A stretch of DNA of 64,000 nucleotides from a candidate division KSB1 bacterium (GCA_034506395.1 JAPDPQ010000005.1:1-64000); one strand, 5' to 3'; shown: positions 45,666 through 55,451, numbered from the stretch's first letter. Made by a program: numbers and translations. The notes: generated from the letters alone by a model not told the origin.

Positions 45666-46208
45666 TTAGCCTGCGGTCTTGCCCGCTTTGCGAGCAATAT
45701 ATTCATTCTCGTATTTGATCCCTTTGCCCTTATAAGGCTCTGGTGGCCGGAACGATCGTATTTTGGCCGCCACCTGCCCCACCAATTGCTTATCGATCCC
45801 ACTCACGATAATTGCCGTGGGGCTCTCCAATTTGATGGTTATCCCCTCTGGAGGCTTGAACAAAATCGGATGCGAATATCCCAGATAGAGCATCAATGCT
45901 TTATTTTTAAGCTCCGCTCGATAGCCAACGCCAACAATCTCCAGCTTCCGAGAAAATCCCTTTTCCAATCCCATCACCATGTTCTGGATCAATGAACGGT
46001 AAAGACCGTGCAGCGCTCGGTGAAATTTGCTATCGCTTGGTCGTTGCACTCGGATCAGTTTCTCCTCTGGCTGATATTCCACGGTGATCGCCGGATGAAT
46101 TGTCTGTTGCAGCGATTGATTTCCCTTAGAAATCGTAATGACCTGATCAGCTATCGTTATGCCGATGCCGGGAGGAACCGCTATCGGCTTTCTACCAACT
46201 CGTGACAA
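45666..46208 (-). CDS. rplF: 50S ribosomal protein L6 (TTG start)
   Basis: 180 residues. The start at 46208 is TTG, with GGAG eight bases upstream, giving the standard MSRVGRKPIAVPPGI beginning. C-terminal blocks: GYSHPILFKPPEGI, SGIDKQLVGQVAAKIRSFR and PEPYKGKGIKYENE. It binds near the sarcin-ricin loop of 23S rRNA. Lies between rpsH and rplR. Confidence 0.96.
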   Translation of the reverse strand: MSRVGRKPIAVPPGIGITIADQVITISKGNQSLQQTIHPAITVEYQPEEKLIRVQRPSDSKFHRALHGLYRSLIQNMVMGLEKGFSRKLEIVGVGYRAELKNKALMLYLGYSHPILFKPPEGITIKLESPTAIIVSGIDKQLVGQVAAKIRSFRPPEPYKGKGIKYENEYIARKAGKTAG

Positions 46209-46234
46209 TTTTTAAACTCCTTCGCTTTATAGTC

Positions 46235-46633
46235 CTACCAGATATAACACAACACCTCTCCGCCAACACCAAATTGGCGTGCTTCTCGATCGGTAACCAC
46301 GCCCTTTGACGTAGAAAGAATCGCTATTCCCAAATTATTCATAACTCGAGGAATCTCTGTCGCCCCAACATATTGACGTAGGCCTGGCTTGCTCACCCGC
46401 TGCAATTTGGTGATCGCGCTCGTCTCAGCTTCATCGTATTTCAAATATATCCGAATGATGCCCTGCTTCCCATCATCGATCTTGATGTAGTTTTGAATAT
46501 AGCGGTATTCCAGCAAGATTCGAGTGATCTCCTCTTTGATGCGCGAATAAGGAATATCCACCTTCGCATGTTTAGCTTTAATTGCATTTCGAATTCGCGT
46601 CAAATAATCCGCAATCGGATCAGTCATCGACAT
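46235..46633 (-). CDS. rpsH: 30S ribosomal protein S8
   Basis: 132 residues from the ATG at 46633 (GGAGAG about seven bases upstream), giving the typical [17 protein letters not shown]. The C-terminal block is [20 protein letters not shown] with LCYIW end. S8 organises the central domain of 16S rRNA and in E. coli represses the spc operon. Lies between rpsZ and rplF. Confidence 0.96.
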   Translation of the reverse strand: MSMTDPIADYLTRIRNAIKAKHAKVDIPYSRIKEEITRILLEYRYIQNYIKIDDGKQGIIRIYLKYDEAETSAITKLQRVSKPGLRQYVGATEIPRVMNNLGIAILSTSKGVVTDREARQFGVGGEVLCYIW

Positions 46634-46673
46634 GAGTTGTCTCTCCATTACCTAAAATTTCATCTAATTGCAT

Positions 46674-46859
46674 TTACCAACTTGCTTTCACCACGCCAGG
46701 GATCTGCCCTTGTAGGGCTAATTCTCGAAAACAAATGCGACACAGGCCAAACTTTCGATAGTAGCCACGAGGTCGCCCGCAGCGTGAGCAGCGATTATGT
46801 TGTCTCACTTTGAATTTCGGTTGCTTCTTGGCTTTAACGATCAGTGCTTTTCGTGCCAA
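46674..46859 (-). CDS. rpsZ: 30S ribosomal protein S14, zinc form (TTG start)
   Basis: 61 residues, the short zinc-binding S14. CSRC and CRIC (about 24-27 and 39-42) form the zinc site, and the end [11 protein letters not shown] is typical. The start at 46859 is TTG, about nine bases after GAGGAG. Lies between rplE and rpsH. Confidence 0.96.
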   Translation of the reverse strand: MARKALIVKAKKQPKFKVRQHNRCSRCGRPRGYYRKFGLCRICFRELALQGQIPGVVKASW

Positions 46860-46911
46860 AGTTGTTATCTCCTCAATTTATCCAAATTATAGGCGATTGA
46901 CCAATTCACTT

Positions 46912-47472
46912 CTACGCTTTGCCCTTTTTAGCGAAAGGCACCCCCAGGGCAGATAGTAACTCATATCCCTCTTCATCTGTCTTCGCAGTTGTAACAATTG
47001 TGATATTCATGCCGCGAATTTTATCGATCTTGTCGTAATTGATCTCTGGAAACACGATCTGTTCTTTCAATCCTAATGAAAAATTTCCCCTGCCATCCAT
47101 GGAACGATCGGAAAAACCGCGGAAATCGCGCACGCGCGGAACCGCAATGTTGAGAAGTCGATCAAGAAACTCGTACATTCGCCAACCGCGCAATGTCACA
47201 AAACAGCCAATGGGCACCCCAGCACGAAGCTTAAAATTCGAAATGGACTTCTTCGCTTTCGAAATCACAGGTCGCTGCCCTGCAATTTGCATCAGTTCTT
47301 CCACTGCAGTGTCCAACAGCTTGCTGTTTTCAATCGCCTCCCCTACCCCCATGTTAATGACAATCTTTTCTAGCTTCGGCACCTGCATCACATTTTTGTA
47401 GTTGAACTTTTTTTGCAGCGCCGGGACAATCTCTTCTCGATATTTTTTTAGCAATCTTGGAAAATAATCCAT
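46912..47472 (-). CDS. rplE: 50S ribosomal protein L5
   Basis: 186 residues. Blocks: [23 protein letters not shown]-like [21 protein letters not shown]-like [17 protein letters not shown], and [14 protein letters not shown]. It binds 5S rRNA and the P-site tRNA. Lies between rplX and rpsZ. Confidence 0.97.
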   Translation of the reverse strand: MDYFPRLLKKYREEIVPALQKKFNYKNVMQVPKLEKIVINMGVGEAIENSKLLDTAVEELMQIAGQRPVISKAKKSISNFKLRAGVPIGCFVTLRGWRMYEFLDRLLNIAVPRVRDFRGFSDRSMDGRGNFSLGLKEQIVFPEINYDKIDKIRGMNITIVTTAKTDEEGYELLSALGVPFAKKGKA

Positions 47473-47500
47473 CTTTTTCCCTATTCAGCTTTAATATTCT

Positions 47501-47842
47501 TTATTTGGATACCTTGGTGACAATCATCTCACCACACTTCTTGCAATAGCGCACACGGCTCGTGCGGCCTTTGGTGGTATCGACCACCGGCTTCATCCCT
47601 GTCGTGGTTAACTTATTGCACTTCGGGCAGATCACCATCGCGTTGGAAGCATGGATCGGTGCTTCCCGTTCCACAATTCCTCCCTGGGGCAATTTCTGAC
47701 TCGGTCGCATATGACGCTTAATAAAGTTGACCCCTTCCACAATGATGCGATTCTTATCTGGGAATACCTTCAGCACCCGTCCTTGCTTACCGCGATCATC
47801 GCCGGTGATTATTTGTACCATGTCATCTTTTTTAATATGCAT
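47501..47842 (-). CDS. rplX: 50S ribosomal protein L24
   Basis: 113 residues with a KOW motif (DDMVQIITGDDRGKQGRVL) near the N-terminus and the PSQKLPQGGIVEREAPIHASN block. Two cysteine pairs in the C-terminal half (CPKC, CKKC) could bind zinc. L24 starts 50S assembly by binding domain I of 23S rRNA. Lies between rplN and rplE. Confidence 0.97.
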   Translation of the reverse strand: MHIKKDDMVQIITGDDRGKQGRVLKVFPDKNRIIVEGVNFIKRHMRPSQKLPQGGIVEREAPIHASNAMVICPKCNKLTTTGMKPVVDTTKGRTSRVRYCKKCGEMIVTKVSK

Positions 47843-47865
47843 GACTTATCCAACCCTAATTTTGA

Positions 47866-48234
47866 TTATAACACTTCTGGTGCTAACGAAATTATCTTCA
47901 TGAATTGCTGATCTCGCAACTCTCTGGCAACCGGCCCAAAGATACGCGTACCCTTCGGCTCACTTTGCTCATTGATTAAAACCGCCGCATTCTCATCGAA
48001 GCGAATATAGCTGCCATCCTTTCGCCCAACTTCCTTTTTGGTACGAACTACAACAGCTTTGCTGATATCTCCCTTCTTTACAGAGCCTCCCGGGATGGCA
48101 GATTTTACCGTTACTACGATCACATCGCCAACACTGGCATATTTCCGTTTGCTTCCACCCAGTATCCGAATGCACATCACCTTTTTTGCGCCAGTATTAT
48201 CCGCCACATTCAATCTTGTATATTCCTGTATCAT
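47866..48234 (-). CDS. rplN: 50S ribosomal protein L14
   Basis: 122 residues, exactly the family length. It starts [18 protein letters not shown], with [15 protein letters not shown] and [11 protein letters not shown] in the core and [11 protein letters not shown] at the end. It sits at the subunit interface. Lies between rpsQ and rplX. Confidence 0.98.
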   Translation of the reverse strand: MIQEYTRLNVADNTGAKKVMCIRILGGSKRKYASVGDVIVVTVKSAIPGGSVKKGDISKAVVVRTKKEVGRKDGSYIRFDENAAVLINEQSEPKGTRIFGPVARELRDQQFMKIISLAPEVL

Positions 48235-48282
48235 CGCTACCTATTGCTCCTCCGCTAAACTAAATCGCTTCTGGATCATTCA

Positions 48283-48543
48283 CTATTTTGCGCGTTCAAT
48301 AATTTCAACTAGCCGCCACCGTTTGCGACGGCTTAGCGGACGAGTCTCCATTATTTTGACCAGATCGCCCACGTGGCTTTCATTGTTCTCATCATGGGCC
48401 ATAAACTTGCTGCTTTTTTTAATAAATTTGCCATAGATGGGTTGACGAACATTCCGTTCGACAATGATCACGCGACTTTTGTTCATTTTATCGCTCAGAA
48501 CTCGTCCGATCTTTATTTTGCGCTGGTTCCGCACTGTTGTCAT
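48283..48543 (-). CDS. rpsQ: 30S ribosomal protein S17
   Basis: 86 residues with an OB fold: [19 protein letters not shown], the [11 protein letters not shown] block and [16 protein letters not shown]. It binds helix 11 of 16S rRNA. Lies between rpmC and rplN. Confidence 0.97.
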   Translation of the reverse strand: MTTVRNQRKIKIGRVLSDKMNKSRVIIVERNVRQPIYGKFIKKSSKFMAHDENNESHVGDLVKIMETRPLSRRKRWRLVEIIERAK

Positions 48544-48561
48544 AGCTAATTATACTCCACA

Positions 48562-48783
48562 TTATTCATTACTTTGTGCCACCGGGGTCCTGATCCCCAA
48601 TTCGATCTCGCGCAACACCGTCTTCAGCCGCGCAATATCACGCCGCACCGTGCGAATCCGCAACGGATTATCAAGCTGATGGGTAGCGTGTTGAAATTTC
48701 AAGTTCTGCAGTTCTTCCTGAGCATCTTCCAAGCGCTGTCGGATCTCTGCCTCAGGCAATTGGGCAATCTCATCTATCTTCAT
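48562..48783 (-). CDS. rpmC: 50S ribosomal protein L29
   Basis: 73 residues, two-helix coiled hairpin: [21 protein letters not shown] and [18 protein letters not shown]. It sits near the peptide exit tunnel, where SRP and trigger factor dock. Three bases separate it from the rplP stop, so the genes are tightly coupled. Confidence 0.96.
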   Translation of the reverse strand: MKIDEIAQLPEAEIRQRLEDAQEELQNLKFQHATHQLDNPLRIRTVRRDIARLKTVLREIELGIRTPVAQSNE

Positions 48784-48786
48784 CGT

Positions 48787-49206
48787 TTACACTCCAAAAT
48801 CAGATCGTGACACAAATTTGGTCTTAATCGGCAATTTATGAGCTGCCAGTCGAATGGCTTCTTGCGCCACATCGCGACTGACGCCTTCAATTTCAAATAG
48901 AATCCGGCCTGGCTTTACCACGGCTACCCAGAACTCGGGAGCACCCTTGCCCTTTCCCATTCGGGTTTCCGCTGGTTTTTTGGTCACTGGTTTGTCCGGG
49001 AAAATGCGAATCCATACCCGACCGCCTCGTTTGATATGACGGGTAATTGCAATACGAGCGGCCTCGATCTGGCGACTCGTGATCCAAGCCGGTTCCAATG
49101 CTTTTAAGCCATATTCTCCGAATTCGACTGTGGCGCCACGATAGGCCTTGCCCCGTCGTCTTCCGCGTTGTTGTTTTCGATATTTCGTCCGCTTTGGCAT
49201 TAACAT
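48787..49206 (-). CDS. rplP: 50S ribosomal protein L16
   Basis: 139 residues from the ATG at 49206, which gives the standard [16 protein letters not shown]. The frame extends six codons to an in-frame TTG. Other blocks: [43 protein letters not shown] in short parts, and [10 protein letters not shown] at the end. It helps position the A-site tRNA. Lies between rpsC and rpmC. Confidence 0.96.
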   Translation of the reverse strand: MLMPKRTKYRKQQRGRRRGKAYRGATVEFGEYGLKALEPAWITSRQIEAARIAITRHIKRGGRVWIRIFPDKPVTKKPAETRMGKGKGAPEFWVAVVKPGRILFEIEGVSRDVAQEAIRLAAHKLPIKTKFVSRSDFGV

Positions 49207-49303
49207 GACTGGTATTCTCCACAAAAAAGCTGCTTTCTATTCATTGCGCCTCATGGCGCCAGCAGACCTCACCGATTGATCCTTCACCATCCTTTGATCG
49301 CTA

Positions 49304-49939
49304 TTAGCCTTCTGGGGTGAATTTCTCCCCTTTGCAAATCCATACCTTCACACCGATGACACCATAGGTGGTTTTTGCAATCGTCGATGCATAATCGATA
49401 TCCGATCGAAGCGTGTGCAATGGGATCCGGCCCTCTTTATATTGCTCCGTCCTGGCCATTTCAGCACCTCCAAGCCGTCCAGCACAGCGGATTTTCACCC
49501 CCTCAGCTCCCATCCGGCGCGCCGACATGATCGCCTTTTTCATAGCGCGCCGAAAGCCGATCTTGGATTCAATTTGATTCGCCACATTGCGAGCCACCAG
49601 ATACGCATCCAGTTCTGGTCGCTTGATCTCTTCGATATTGAGCTGGATCTCTTTTCCAGTGACTTTCTGCAATTCCACTTTCAATTTGTCGACTTCAGCC
49701 CCCTTGCGGCCAATCACGATCCCAGGACGCGCCGTGTGGATCGTCAATGTGATCTTTTTGGCAGTCCGCTCAATCTCGATCCGTGACACACCGGCATGTT
49801 CCAAGCGCGCACGAACATATTTTCGAATGGTTAGATCTTCTGTCAGCTTTTCATCGAAATTGCGCTCATCGAACCAGTTGGACTCCCAGGTCCGATTGAT
49901 CCCCAATCTCAAACCGATCGGATTAACTTTCTGTCCCAA
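49304..49939 (-). CDS. rpsC: 30S ribosomal protein S3 (TTG start)
   Basis: 211 residues from a TTG at 49939, five bases after GAGGAGG; it gives the standard [14 protein letters not shown]-terminus. Six upstream codons in frame are the RBS region itself. KH domain: [16 protein letters not shown]; later [24 protein letters not shown]3 forms the mRNA entry site. Lies between rplV and rplP. Confidence 0.96.
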   Translation of the reverse strand: MGQKVNPIGLRLGINRTWESNWFDERNFDEKLTEDLTIRKYVRARLEHAGVSRIEIERTAKKITLTIHTARPGIVIGRKGAEVDKLKVELQKVTGKEIQLNIEEIKRPELDAYLVARNVANQIESKIGFRRAMKKAIMSARRMGAEGVKIRCAGRLGGAEMARTEQYKEGRIPLHTLRSDIDYASTIAKTTYGVIGVKVWICKGEKFTPEG

Positions 49940-49959
49940 ACGTTCCTCCTCATTCAAAC

Positions 49960-50307
49960 TTACTTTTCCACTTCGGCCACTTTAACAGTGATGTGGCTGG
50001 TGCGTTTGCGAATTCTCACTGCTCGCCCCATCGAGGCAGCCCGGAACCGTCTTAAAGTAATTCCCTCATCAACACGCAATTCTTTGATATATAATGTATC
50101 GGGATCCACTTTCGAACTGCCTTCCACATTCAGCATGTTAGCAACCGCCGAGCGTAATGCTTTCTCGAGCGGTTCGGTGGCCGCTTTCCGCGTAAAATGC
50201 AAAATGTTAATGGCTTCCCCTACATTCTTGCCCCGAATCAGCTCAGCGACCCGCCGAATCTTTCGAGGGGACATCCTCACAAATCTCGCCACTGCTTTCG
50301 CTTCCAT
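49960..50307 (-). CDS. rplV: 50S ribosomal protein L22
   Basis: 115 residues. Blocks: [19 protein letters not shown], the extended tunnel hairpin ([15 protein letters not shown]) and [10 protein letters not shown] at the end. It lines the exit tunnel and is a known macrolide-resistance locus. Lies between rpsS and rpsC. Confidence 0.97.
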   Translation of the reverse strand: MEAKAVARFVRMSPRKIRRVAELIRGKNVGEAINILHFTRKAATEPLEKALRSAVANMLNVEGSSKVDPDTLYIKELRVDEGITLRRFRAASMGRAVRIRKRTSHITVKVAEVEK

Positions 50308-50363
50308 TCCATTACTCCATTTGCGCCATTAAGGCCCTTTAGCTTCCTTTGCTTTCGTTTGCT

Positions 50364-50648
50364 CTATTTTACCTTTGTTTTCTTATCCGATTTGCCTGCG
50401 TGCCCGCGAAACGTCCGTGTCAATGCAAATTCGCCCAACCGATGCCCCACCATATTCTCGGTGATAAATATCGGGATAAATTTGTTCCCATTGTGGACCG
50501 CGATGGTATGGCCGACAAAATCTGGGGTAATCGTACTCGCGCGAGCCCAGGTTTTGATCACACGTTTCTGGTTGGACTGGTTCAGCAATTGGATCTTTTT
50601 CAGCAGTTTGACGTCCACATACGGACCTTTTTTGACTGATCTTGCCAT
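50364..50648 (-). CDS. rpsS: 30S ribosomal protein S19
   Basis: 94 residues starting [18 protein letters not shown], with [19 protein letters not shown] and [15 protein letters not shown]. It forms part of the 30S head with S13 and S14. Eleven bases after rplB. Confidence 0.98.
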   Translation of the reverse strand: MARSVKKGPYVDVKLLKKIQLLNQSNQKRVIKTWARASTITPDFVGHTIAVHNGNKFIPIFITENMVGHRLGEFALTRTFRGHAGKSDKKTKVK

Positions 50649-50659
50649 AATTCTGCAAC

Positions 50660-51481
50660 CTATTTTCTTCGCTTAATGATTAAGGAATCTGAATTCTTTC
50701 GTTTGCGTGTCTTTTTCCCTTTGGATAGCAGTCCCCATGGTGAACAAGGATGTCGACCACCTGATGACTTCCCCTCACCGCCTCCCATCGGATGATCCAC
50801 CGGATTCATTGCCACGCCGCGAACCTTGGGCCGAAAACCCAACCAACGCGTCCTACCAGCTTTGCCAATTGAAATGTTCTCATGCTCGACATTGCTCACT
50901 TGTCCAAGGGTTGCTCGACAGTCTAATAACACCATCCGAACCTCGCCCGACGGCAATTTGATCTGAGCGTATCGTTGCTCTTTGGCGATGAGTTGGGCAT
51001 AGCTACCTGCACTTCGAGCCAACTGGCCCCCCTTACCGATTTTCATTTCAATATTATGGATCAGCGAGCCCAGCGGAATATTCCGCAACGGTAAATGATT
51101 TCCAACATGAATCTCCGCCCGGTCCGAGGCGATGACCGTGTCATTCACGTTCAAACCTACGGGACATAGAATATAACGTTTTTCCCCATCTGCATAGGTC
51201 AACAGAGCAATCCGAGCTGTGCGATTGGGATCATATTCAATGGCCGTAACTCTGGCTGGAATGTCTATCTTATCCCGCTTAAAATCAATGATCCGATATG
51301 CCCGTTTGTGACCACCACCTCTATGGCGACAGGTAATCCGGCCCATATTGTTGCGGCCCCCAGTCTTCTTCAATGGCACCAAAAGCGCGCGTTCCGGCTC
51401 GGTCTTCGTGATCTCTTCAAAAGTCGATACGGTCTTGAACCGCAATGTCGGGGTTATTGGTTTAAACGATTTAATACCCAT
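50660..51481 (-). CDS. rplB: 50S ribosomal protein L2
   Basis: 273 residues. [19 protein letters not shown] start, then [33 protein letters not shown] and the conserved peptidyl-transferase-near [17 protein letters not shown] with its essential His. L2 is needed for subunit joining. Lies between rplW and rpsS. Confidence 0.98.
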   Translation of the reverse strand: MGIKSFKPITPTLRFKTVSTFEEITKTEPERALLVPLKKTGGRNNMGRITCRHRGGGHKRAYRIIDFKRDKIDIPARVTAIEYDPNRTARIALLTYADGEKRYILCPVGLNVNDTVIASDRAEIHVGNHLPLRNIPLGSLIHNIEMKIGKGGQLARSAGSYAQLIAKEQRYAQIKLPSGEVRMVLLDCRATLGQVSNVEHENISIGKAGRTRWLGFRPKVRGVAMNPVDHPMGGGEGKSSGGRHPCSPWGLLSKGKKTRKRKNSDSLIIKRRK

Positions 51482-51519
51482 GTTCTCTCTCCACTACCAT
51501 GCCATCTCACCATCTCGTG

Positions 51520-51822
51520 CTACGCGGCTTCAAAGAAATTAATTGAATCCCCTTCTCGAAGCGTGACTATCGCTTTTTTCCAATCGGAACGCTTGCCACG
51601 AGTAATGCCGCGTCGCGTATTCATCTGCTTTGCCTTACCTTTGACATTGATGATGCGAACATTTTCCACAGTCACATCAAAACGGCGCTGCACCGCTTGT
51701 TTTACCATGATCTTGTTTGCATTCCGAGCCACTTTAAAGGCATATTTGCGATCCGTCTCCTGAAGCTTCAGGATCTTTTCTGTCAGGATCGGTTTAATCA
51801 GTATCTCGCTAGTTTTCATCAT
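51520..51822 (-). CDS. rplW: 50S ribosomal protein L23
   Basis: 100 residues from the ATG at 51822, which overlaps the rplD stop (ATGA); an adjacent ATG at 51819 is equally possible. Blocks: ILIKPILTEKILKLQ, YAFKVARNANKIMVKQAV and VRIINVKGKAKQ. It docks trigger factor and SRP at the tunnel exit. Confidence 0.95.
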   Translation of the reverse strand: MMKTSEILIKPILTEKILKLQETDRKYAFKVARNANKIMVKQAVQRRFDVTVENVRIINVKGKAKQMNTRRGITRGKRSDWKKAIVTLREGDSINFFEAA

Positions 51823-52454
51823 GCGGCACAAACCTCTGCAATTTTTTCAAGCGCGTTCTGCTGAATTAACAAAATCTCGCAATTTAAAATATCATACGTT
51901 GATGCATCCGTGGCTGGTCGAATGAATAAATTAGGAATATTGCGACCTGCTCGAACCAGCATGGGATCATACTCAGTAGTCAATAACAGCACCTTTTTAT
52001 CCGCAATGTTCAGACTCTTGAGAATCTGATACATTTCTTTAGTCTTCGGCTGAGTTAGCTTGAAATCCTCAACCACCATCACTGCATTGCTTTTAGCCTT
52101 ATAAGTATAGGCAGAACCCCGTGCCAAACGCTTCATCTCTTTAGTGATCTTCATCTTGGGCTCGCGAGGTTGCGGACCAAACACCCGACCGCCGCCAACC
52201 CACAATGGCGACCGGATCGTACCAGCGCGGGCTGTTCCTCTCCCTTTCTGCCGCCAGGGTTTGCGTCCTCCGCCTCGTACCAGCGCTCGGTTGCGACTTG
52301 CGGCTGTCCCTTGATGTCGATTCGTCATCTGCGTCCGAACCGCTTGATAGATCAAATGATCGTTCGGCTCAACATCAAAGACTTCATCTGGAAGTTCCAC
52401 TGGCTTTCCCGTGGATGCACCATCTGTTTTAAATACTTCTAATTCCATATCCAT
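51819..52454 (-). CDS. rplD: 50S ribosomal protein L4
   Basis: 211 residues. It carries the long tunnel loop region (TAASRNRALVRGGGRKPWRQ, KGRGTARAGTIRSPLW, GGGRVFGPQPRE). An ATG two codons in (52448) may be the real start. In E. coli L4 represses the S10 operon; no leader for that could be identified here. It overlaps rplW by four bases. Confidence 0.96.
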   Translation of the reverse strand: MDMELEVFKTDGASTGKPVELPDEVFDVEPNDHLIYQAVRTQMTNRHQGTAASRNRALVRGGGRKPWRQKGRGTARAGTIRSPLWVGGGRVFGPQPREPKMKITKEMKRLARGSAYTYKAKSNAVMVVEDFKLTQPKTKEMYQILKSLNIADKKVLLLTTEYDPMLVRAGRNIPNLFIRPATDASTYDILNCEILLIQQNALEKIAEVCAA

Positions 52455-52478
52455 TCCATTTAGCTCATCATCTTTTCA

Positions 52479-53108
52479 CTAGGCTTGCTGCTTCTTGATA
52501 AACACAAAATTTTGATTGCGACCTGGGACGGCACCTTTCACCATTAGCAAATTCTTTTCAACATCCACCTTAATCACCTTAAGGTTTCGAACGGTCACTT
52601 GCTCATTGCCCATGCGTCCCGCCATTCGCAACCCCTTATACACGCGAGAAGGATACGATGACTGGCCTAATGAGCCCGGCGCGCGATGTCGATCGCTTTG
52701 ACCATGGGTTTTGGGGCCTCCGCGGAAATGATGCCGTTTCACTGCGCCCATAAACCCCTTGCCTTTCGAGATCCCAGTAACCGAGACCAGATCTCCAACG
52801 GAAAAGAGACTAACCCTCAGCTCGTCACCCAACTTCAAATTGTTCATTCCATCAAAATTACGAAACTCCTTCAAAATTCGAAGCGGTCTAACGTTGGCCC
52901 GCTTAAAGTGTCCCATAAGCGGACGCGTAATCAACTTCTCGCGCACTGGTTCGAAACCTAATTGCACCGCATCATAACCGTGCTTTTCGCGCGTGCGCAG
53001 GTCGGTAACATAACAGGGACCAGCCTCCAGCACCGTGACGACCACATTCTGTCCACTGTCATCAAAATACCGTGTCATTCCGATTTTTTTGCCGATTAGA
53101 CTACTCAT
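52479..53108 (-). CDS. rplC: 50S ribosomal protein L3
   Basis: 209 residues. Start MSSLIGKKIGMTRYFDDSGQ, with SVTGISKGKGFMGAVKRH, FRGGPKTHGQSDRHRAPGS and AGRMGNEQVTVRNLKV. It reaches towards the peptidyl-transferase centre. A 107-bp gap separates it from rpsJ, longer than the other gaps in the S10 cluster. Confidence 0.97.
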   Translation of the reverse strand: MSSLIGKKIGMTRYFDDSGQNVVVTVLEAGPCYVTDLRTREKHGYDAVQLGFEPVREKLITRPLMGHFKRANVRPLRILKEFRNFDGMNNLKLGDELRVSLFSVGDLVSVTGISKGKGFMGAVKRHHFRGGPKTHGQSDRHRAPGSLGQSSYPSRVYKGLRMAGRMGNEQVTVRNLKVIKVDVEKNLLMVKGAVPGRNQNFVFIKKQQA

Positions 53109-53215
53109 GATTGTTCTTCATTTCATTAAATGGGTTATCATTTTGCTCATTGTTGCTATCTAACAAAACCATAATGGAGCGATATTGGCTTCGCTCTAGC
53201 GTTGTGAGGCTGGCA

Positions 53216-53524
53216 TCATACTTTGATCTCAACATCCACTCCTGCCGGTAGTTCTAATTTCATCAATGCATCCACCGTTTTGGGATTTGAGTTTAAAATA
53301 TCAATCAACCGCTTATGAATCCTCGTCTCAAATTGCTCGCGGGACTTTTTATCTACATGGGGCGAGCGCAATACCGTGTAAACTGTGCGTTTTGTCGGTA
53401 AAGGGATCGGTCCCGAGATATGAGCCCCAGTTTGTTTGGCCGTCTTGATGATTTTATCGGCCGATTTGTCAATCAGACGATGGTCATAAGCTTTCAATTT
53501 GATTCGTATTTTTTGTCCAGCCAT
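53216..53524 (-). CDS. rpsJ: 30S ribosomal protein S10
   Basis: 102 residues from the ATG at 53524 (GGAG six bases upstream), giving [19 protein letters not shown]. Blocks: [47 protein letters not shown]10 also joins NusB in antitermination. It opens the S10 cluster, 55 bp after tuf. Confidence 0.97.
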   Translation of the reverse strand: MAGQKIRIKLKAYDHRLIDKSADKIIKTAKQTGAHISGPIPLPTKRTVYTVLRSPHVDKKSREQFETRIHKRLIDILNSNPKTVDALMKLELPAGVDVEIKV

Positions 53525-53579
53525 GTTATGCTCCACTACTCACGTTGCATTTTAAAATGTCAGCCGCCATGCTTAATGA

Positions 53580-54770
53580 CTATTCGATAATTTTGGTTAC
53601 GACGCCAGCGCCGACGGTGCGACCACCCTCGCGAATCGCAAACCGCAAACCCTCTTCCATCGCGATCGGTGTGATCAACTCCACATCCATGTTCACATTA
53701 TCCCCAGGCATCACCATCTCCACCCCCTCGGGCAACCGAATCGTCCCCGTCACATCCGTCGTCCGAAAATAAAACTGCGGCCGATACCCATTGAAAAACG
53801 GCGTGTGCCGACCCCCCTCCTCCTTGCTCAACACATACACCTCCCCCTTGAACTTCGTATGCGGCGTGATACTCCCAGGCGCCGCAATCACCTGCCCCCG
53901 CTGCAACTCATCCTTATCCACTCCCCGCAACAACACCCCTATGTTATCTCCCGCCTGTCCCTCATCCAATAACTTCCGAAACATCTCCACCCCCGTGCAC
54001 ACCGTCTTCCGCCTCACTCCCAATCCCACGATCTCCACCTCATCCCCTACCTTGATCCGTCCTCGCTCCACTCGACCTGTCCCTACCGTCCCTCGCCCCG
54101 TAATACTAAACACATCCTCCACCGGCATCAAAAACGGCTTGTCCACCGCCCGCACCGGCGTCGGAATATAATTGTCCACCGCCTCCATCAACTCCAATAT
54201 CGGCTTCACCTTCTCCGGATCATCCGGATGCTCCAACGCCTGCAACGCACTCCCCTTGATCACTGGAATCTCATCCCCTGGAAACTCATACTGACTCAGT
54301 AACTCCCGAACCTCTAACTCCACCAACTCCAATAACTCCGGATCATCCACCTGGTCCACCTTGTTCAAAAATACCACCAAATACGGCACATTCACCTGCC
54401 GCGCCAACAACACATGCTCCCGCGTCTGCGGCATCGGCCCATCCGCCGCCGATACCACCAATATCGCCCCATCCATCTGCGCCGCCCCAGTAATCATGTT
54501 CTTCACATAATCCGCATGACCCGGACAATCCACATGCGCATAATGCCGCTTCGCCGTCTCATACTCCGCATGATGCACATTGATCGTCAAACCCCGCGCC
54601 TTCTCCTCCGGCGCATTGTCGATCTCCTCATACGTCTTCGCCTTCGCTAAACCCTGTCGCGCTAACGTGTGCGTAATCGCCGCCACCAACGTCGTCTTCC
54701 CATGATCCACATGCCCTATCGTCCCTATATTCACATGCGGCTTCGTCCGCTGAAACTTCTCCTTCGCCAT
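53580..54770 (-). CDS. tuf: Translation elongation factor Tu
   Basis: 396 residues. G1 GHVDHGKT (19-26), RGLTI (59-63), DCPGH (81-85), NKVD (136-139), then domains II and III to KIIE. It brings aminoacyl-tRNA to the ribosome. Switch I reads INVHHAEYE where most bacteria have INTSHVEY or INTAHVEY. The first ~365 codons use almost only G-ending codons where possible (GCG, ACG, GGG, CGG, AAG, GAG, GTG, CCG), unlike every neighbour. The last ~30 codons return to mixed usage (ATC ACA ... ACC GTC GGC GCT). It lies between tRNA-Thr(GGU) and rpsJ. Confidence 0.97.
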   Translation of the reverse strand: MAKEKFQRTKPHVNIGTIGHVDHGKTTLVAAITHTLARQGLAKAKTYEEIDNAPEEKARGLTINVHHAEYETAKRHYAHVDCPGHADYVKNMITGAAQMDGAILVVSAADGPMPQTREHVLLARQVNVPYLVVFLNKVDQVDDPELLELVELEVRELLSQYEFPGDEIPVIKGSALQALEHPDDPEKVKPILELMEAVDNYIPTPVRAVDKPFLMPVEDVFSITGRGTVGTGRVERGRIKVGDEVEIVGLGVRRKTVCTGVEMFRKLLDEGQAGDNIGVLLRGVDKDELQRGQVIAAPGSITPHTKFKGEVYVLSKEEGGRHTPFFNGYRPQFYFRTTDVTGTIRLPEGVEMVMPGDNVNMDVELITPIAMEEGLRFAIREGGRTVGAGVVTKIIE

Positions 54771-54829
54771 GACTCAATCCTCCGCGAAAAGTTCTTAGAT
54801 TCTAATTCGATTCTAATTTATCTATTTGG

Positions 54830-54902
54830 AGCCCACGATCAGGATTGAACTGATGACCTCATCCTTACCAAGGATGTGCTCTACCAACTGAGCTACGTGG
54901 GC
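54830..54902 (-). tRNA. tRNA-Thr (anticodon GGU)
   Basis: 73 nt without CCA. The acceptor arms GCCCACG and CGTGGGC pair fully; the anticodon loop is TTGGTAA with anticodon GGT; the T arm carries TTCAATC. It lies 60 bp before tuf, the thrT position of the E. coli tufB operon. Confidence 0.95.
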
Positions 54903-55295
54903 TTAAGTTTCATAAATTCTCAAAACTCACCTTCATCCAGAATCACCCAAGGGATCGCGATTCTTTCCCAAGAAAAAATCATTTTAAAAGTTGTGTAGAA
55001 ATGCACTTTAGCCGTTTGAGTGGTGAATGGAGGAGGCTGTTCCGCAATATTTGCTTCGGTTCATCTCAGACGCTTTAAACCCCTCATCATTAGCTTTATG
55101 ACATGGTCGATCATCTAACACAAAATGACTGATAATATTCATTAATGCGATAGATTTTTTCGCTCCGATTATCTCTGAAACGAAGTTCTTCCCCTTCTAA
55201 ACCAGCCACACCACACTTACTCCCCCTTCTTTCCATCAAGTTGTAAAAAAAAACAACTGAAGCCTTAAGCTAATAATGAGGGGTTTATCATACGG
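54903..55295. repeat. 393-bp spacer inside the tRNA cluster, bounded by a ~24-bp inverted repeat
   Basis: TTTAAACCCCTCATCATTAGC (55074 onward, to 55098) reappears in reverse complement at 55265-55287 with about two mismatches, enclosing 166 bp. A small hairpin, AGTTGT-A-run-ACAACT, lies just inside the right arm (near 55239-55258). No ORF is present. The layout resembles a MITE-like insertion between two tRNA genes, or a large processing hairpin. Confidence 0.6.
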
Positions 55296-55369
55296 AGCGG
55301 GAAACGGGATTCGAACCCGCGACCCTCAGCTTGGAAGGCTGATGCTCTAGCCAACTGAGCTATTCCCGC
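55296..55369 (-). tRNA. tRNA-Gly (anticodon UCC)
   Basis: 74 nt. Acceptor GCGGGAA pairs with TTCCCGC; anticodon loop CTTCCAA with anticodon TCC; T loop GTTCGAATC. The CCA end is not encoded. It holds the glyT position in the tRNA-tuf cluster. Confidence 0.95.
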
Positions 55370-55451
55370 AATACAACTTGTGTTGACTTTCTTTGGGTTT
55401 GCTATCCTTAGCTTCTGTCAAACTAACAAAACAAAAATAAAAACCAAAAAG

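Noticed and set aside
53109-53215. L4-type regulatory leader between rpsJ and rplC
   Set aside because: Only a short weak hairpin is visible; in E. coli the leader lies before rpsJ and its sequence is not conserved, so no call is made.
55074-55287. Intact insertion sequence
   Set aside because: No transposase ORF lies between the inverted arms; only a non-autonomous element or RNA structure is possible.
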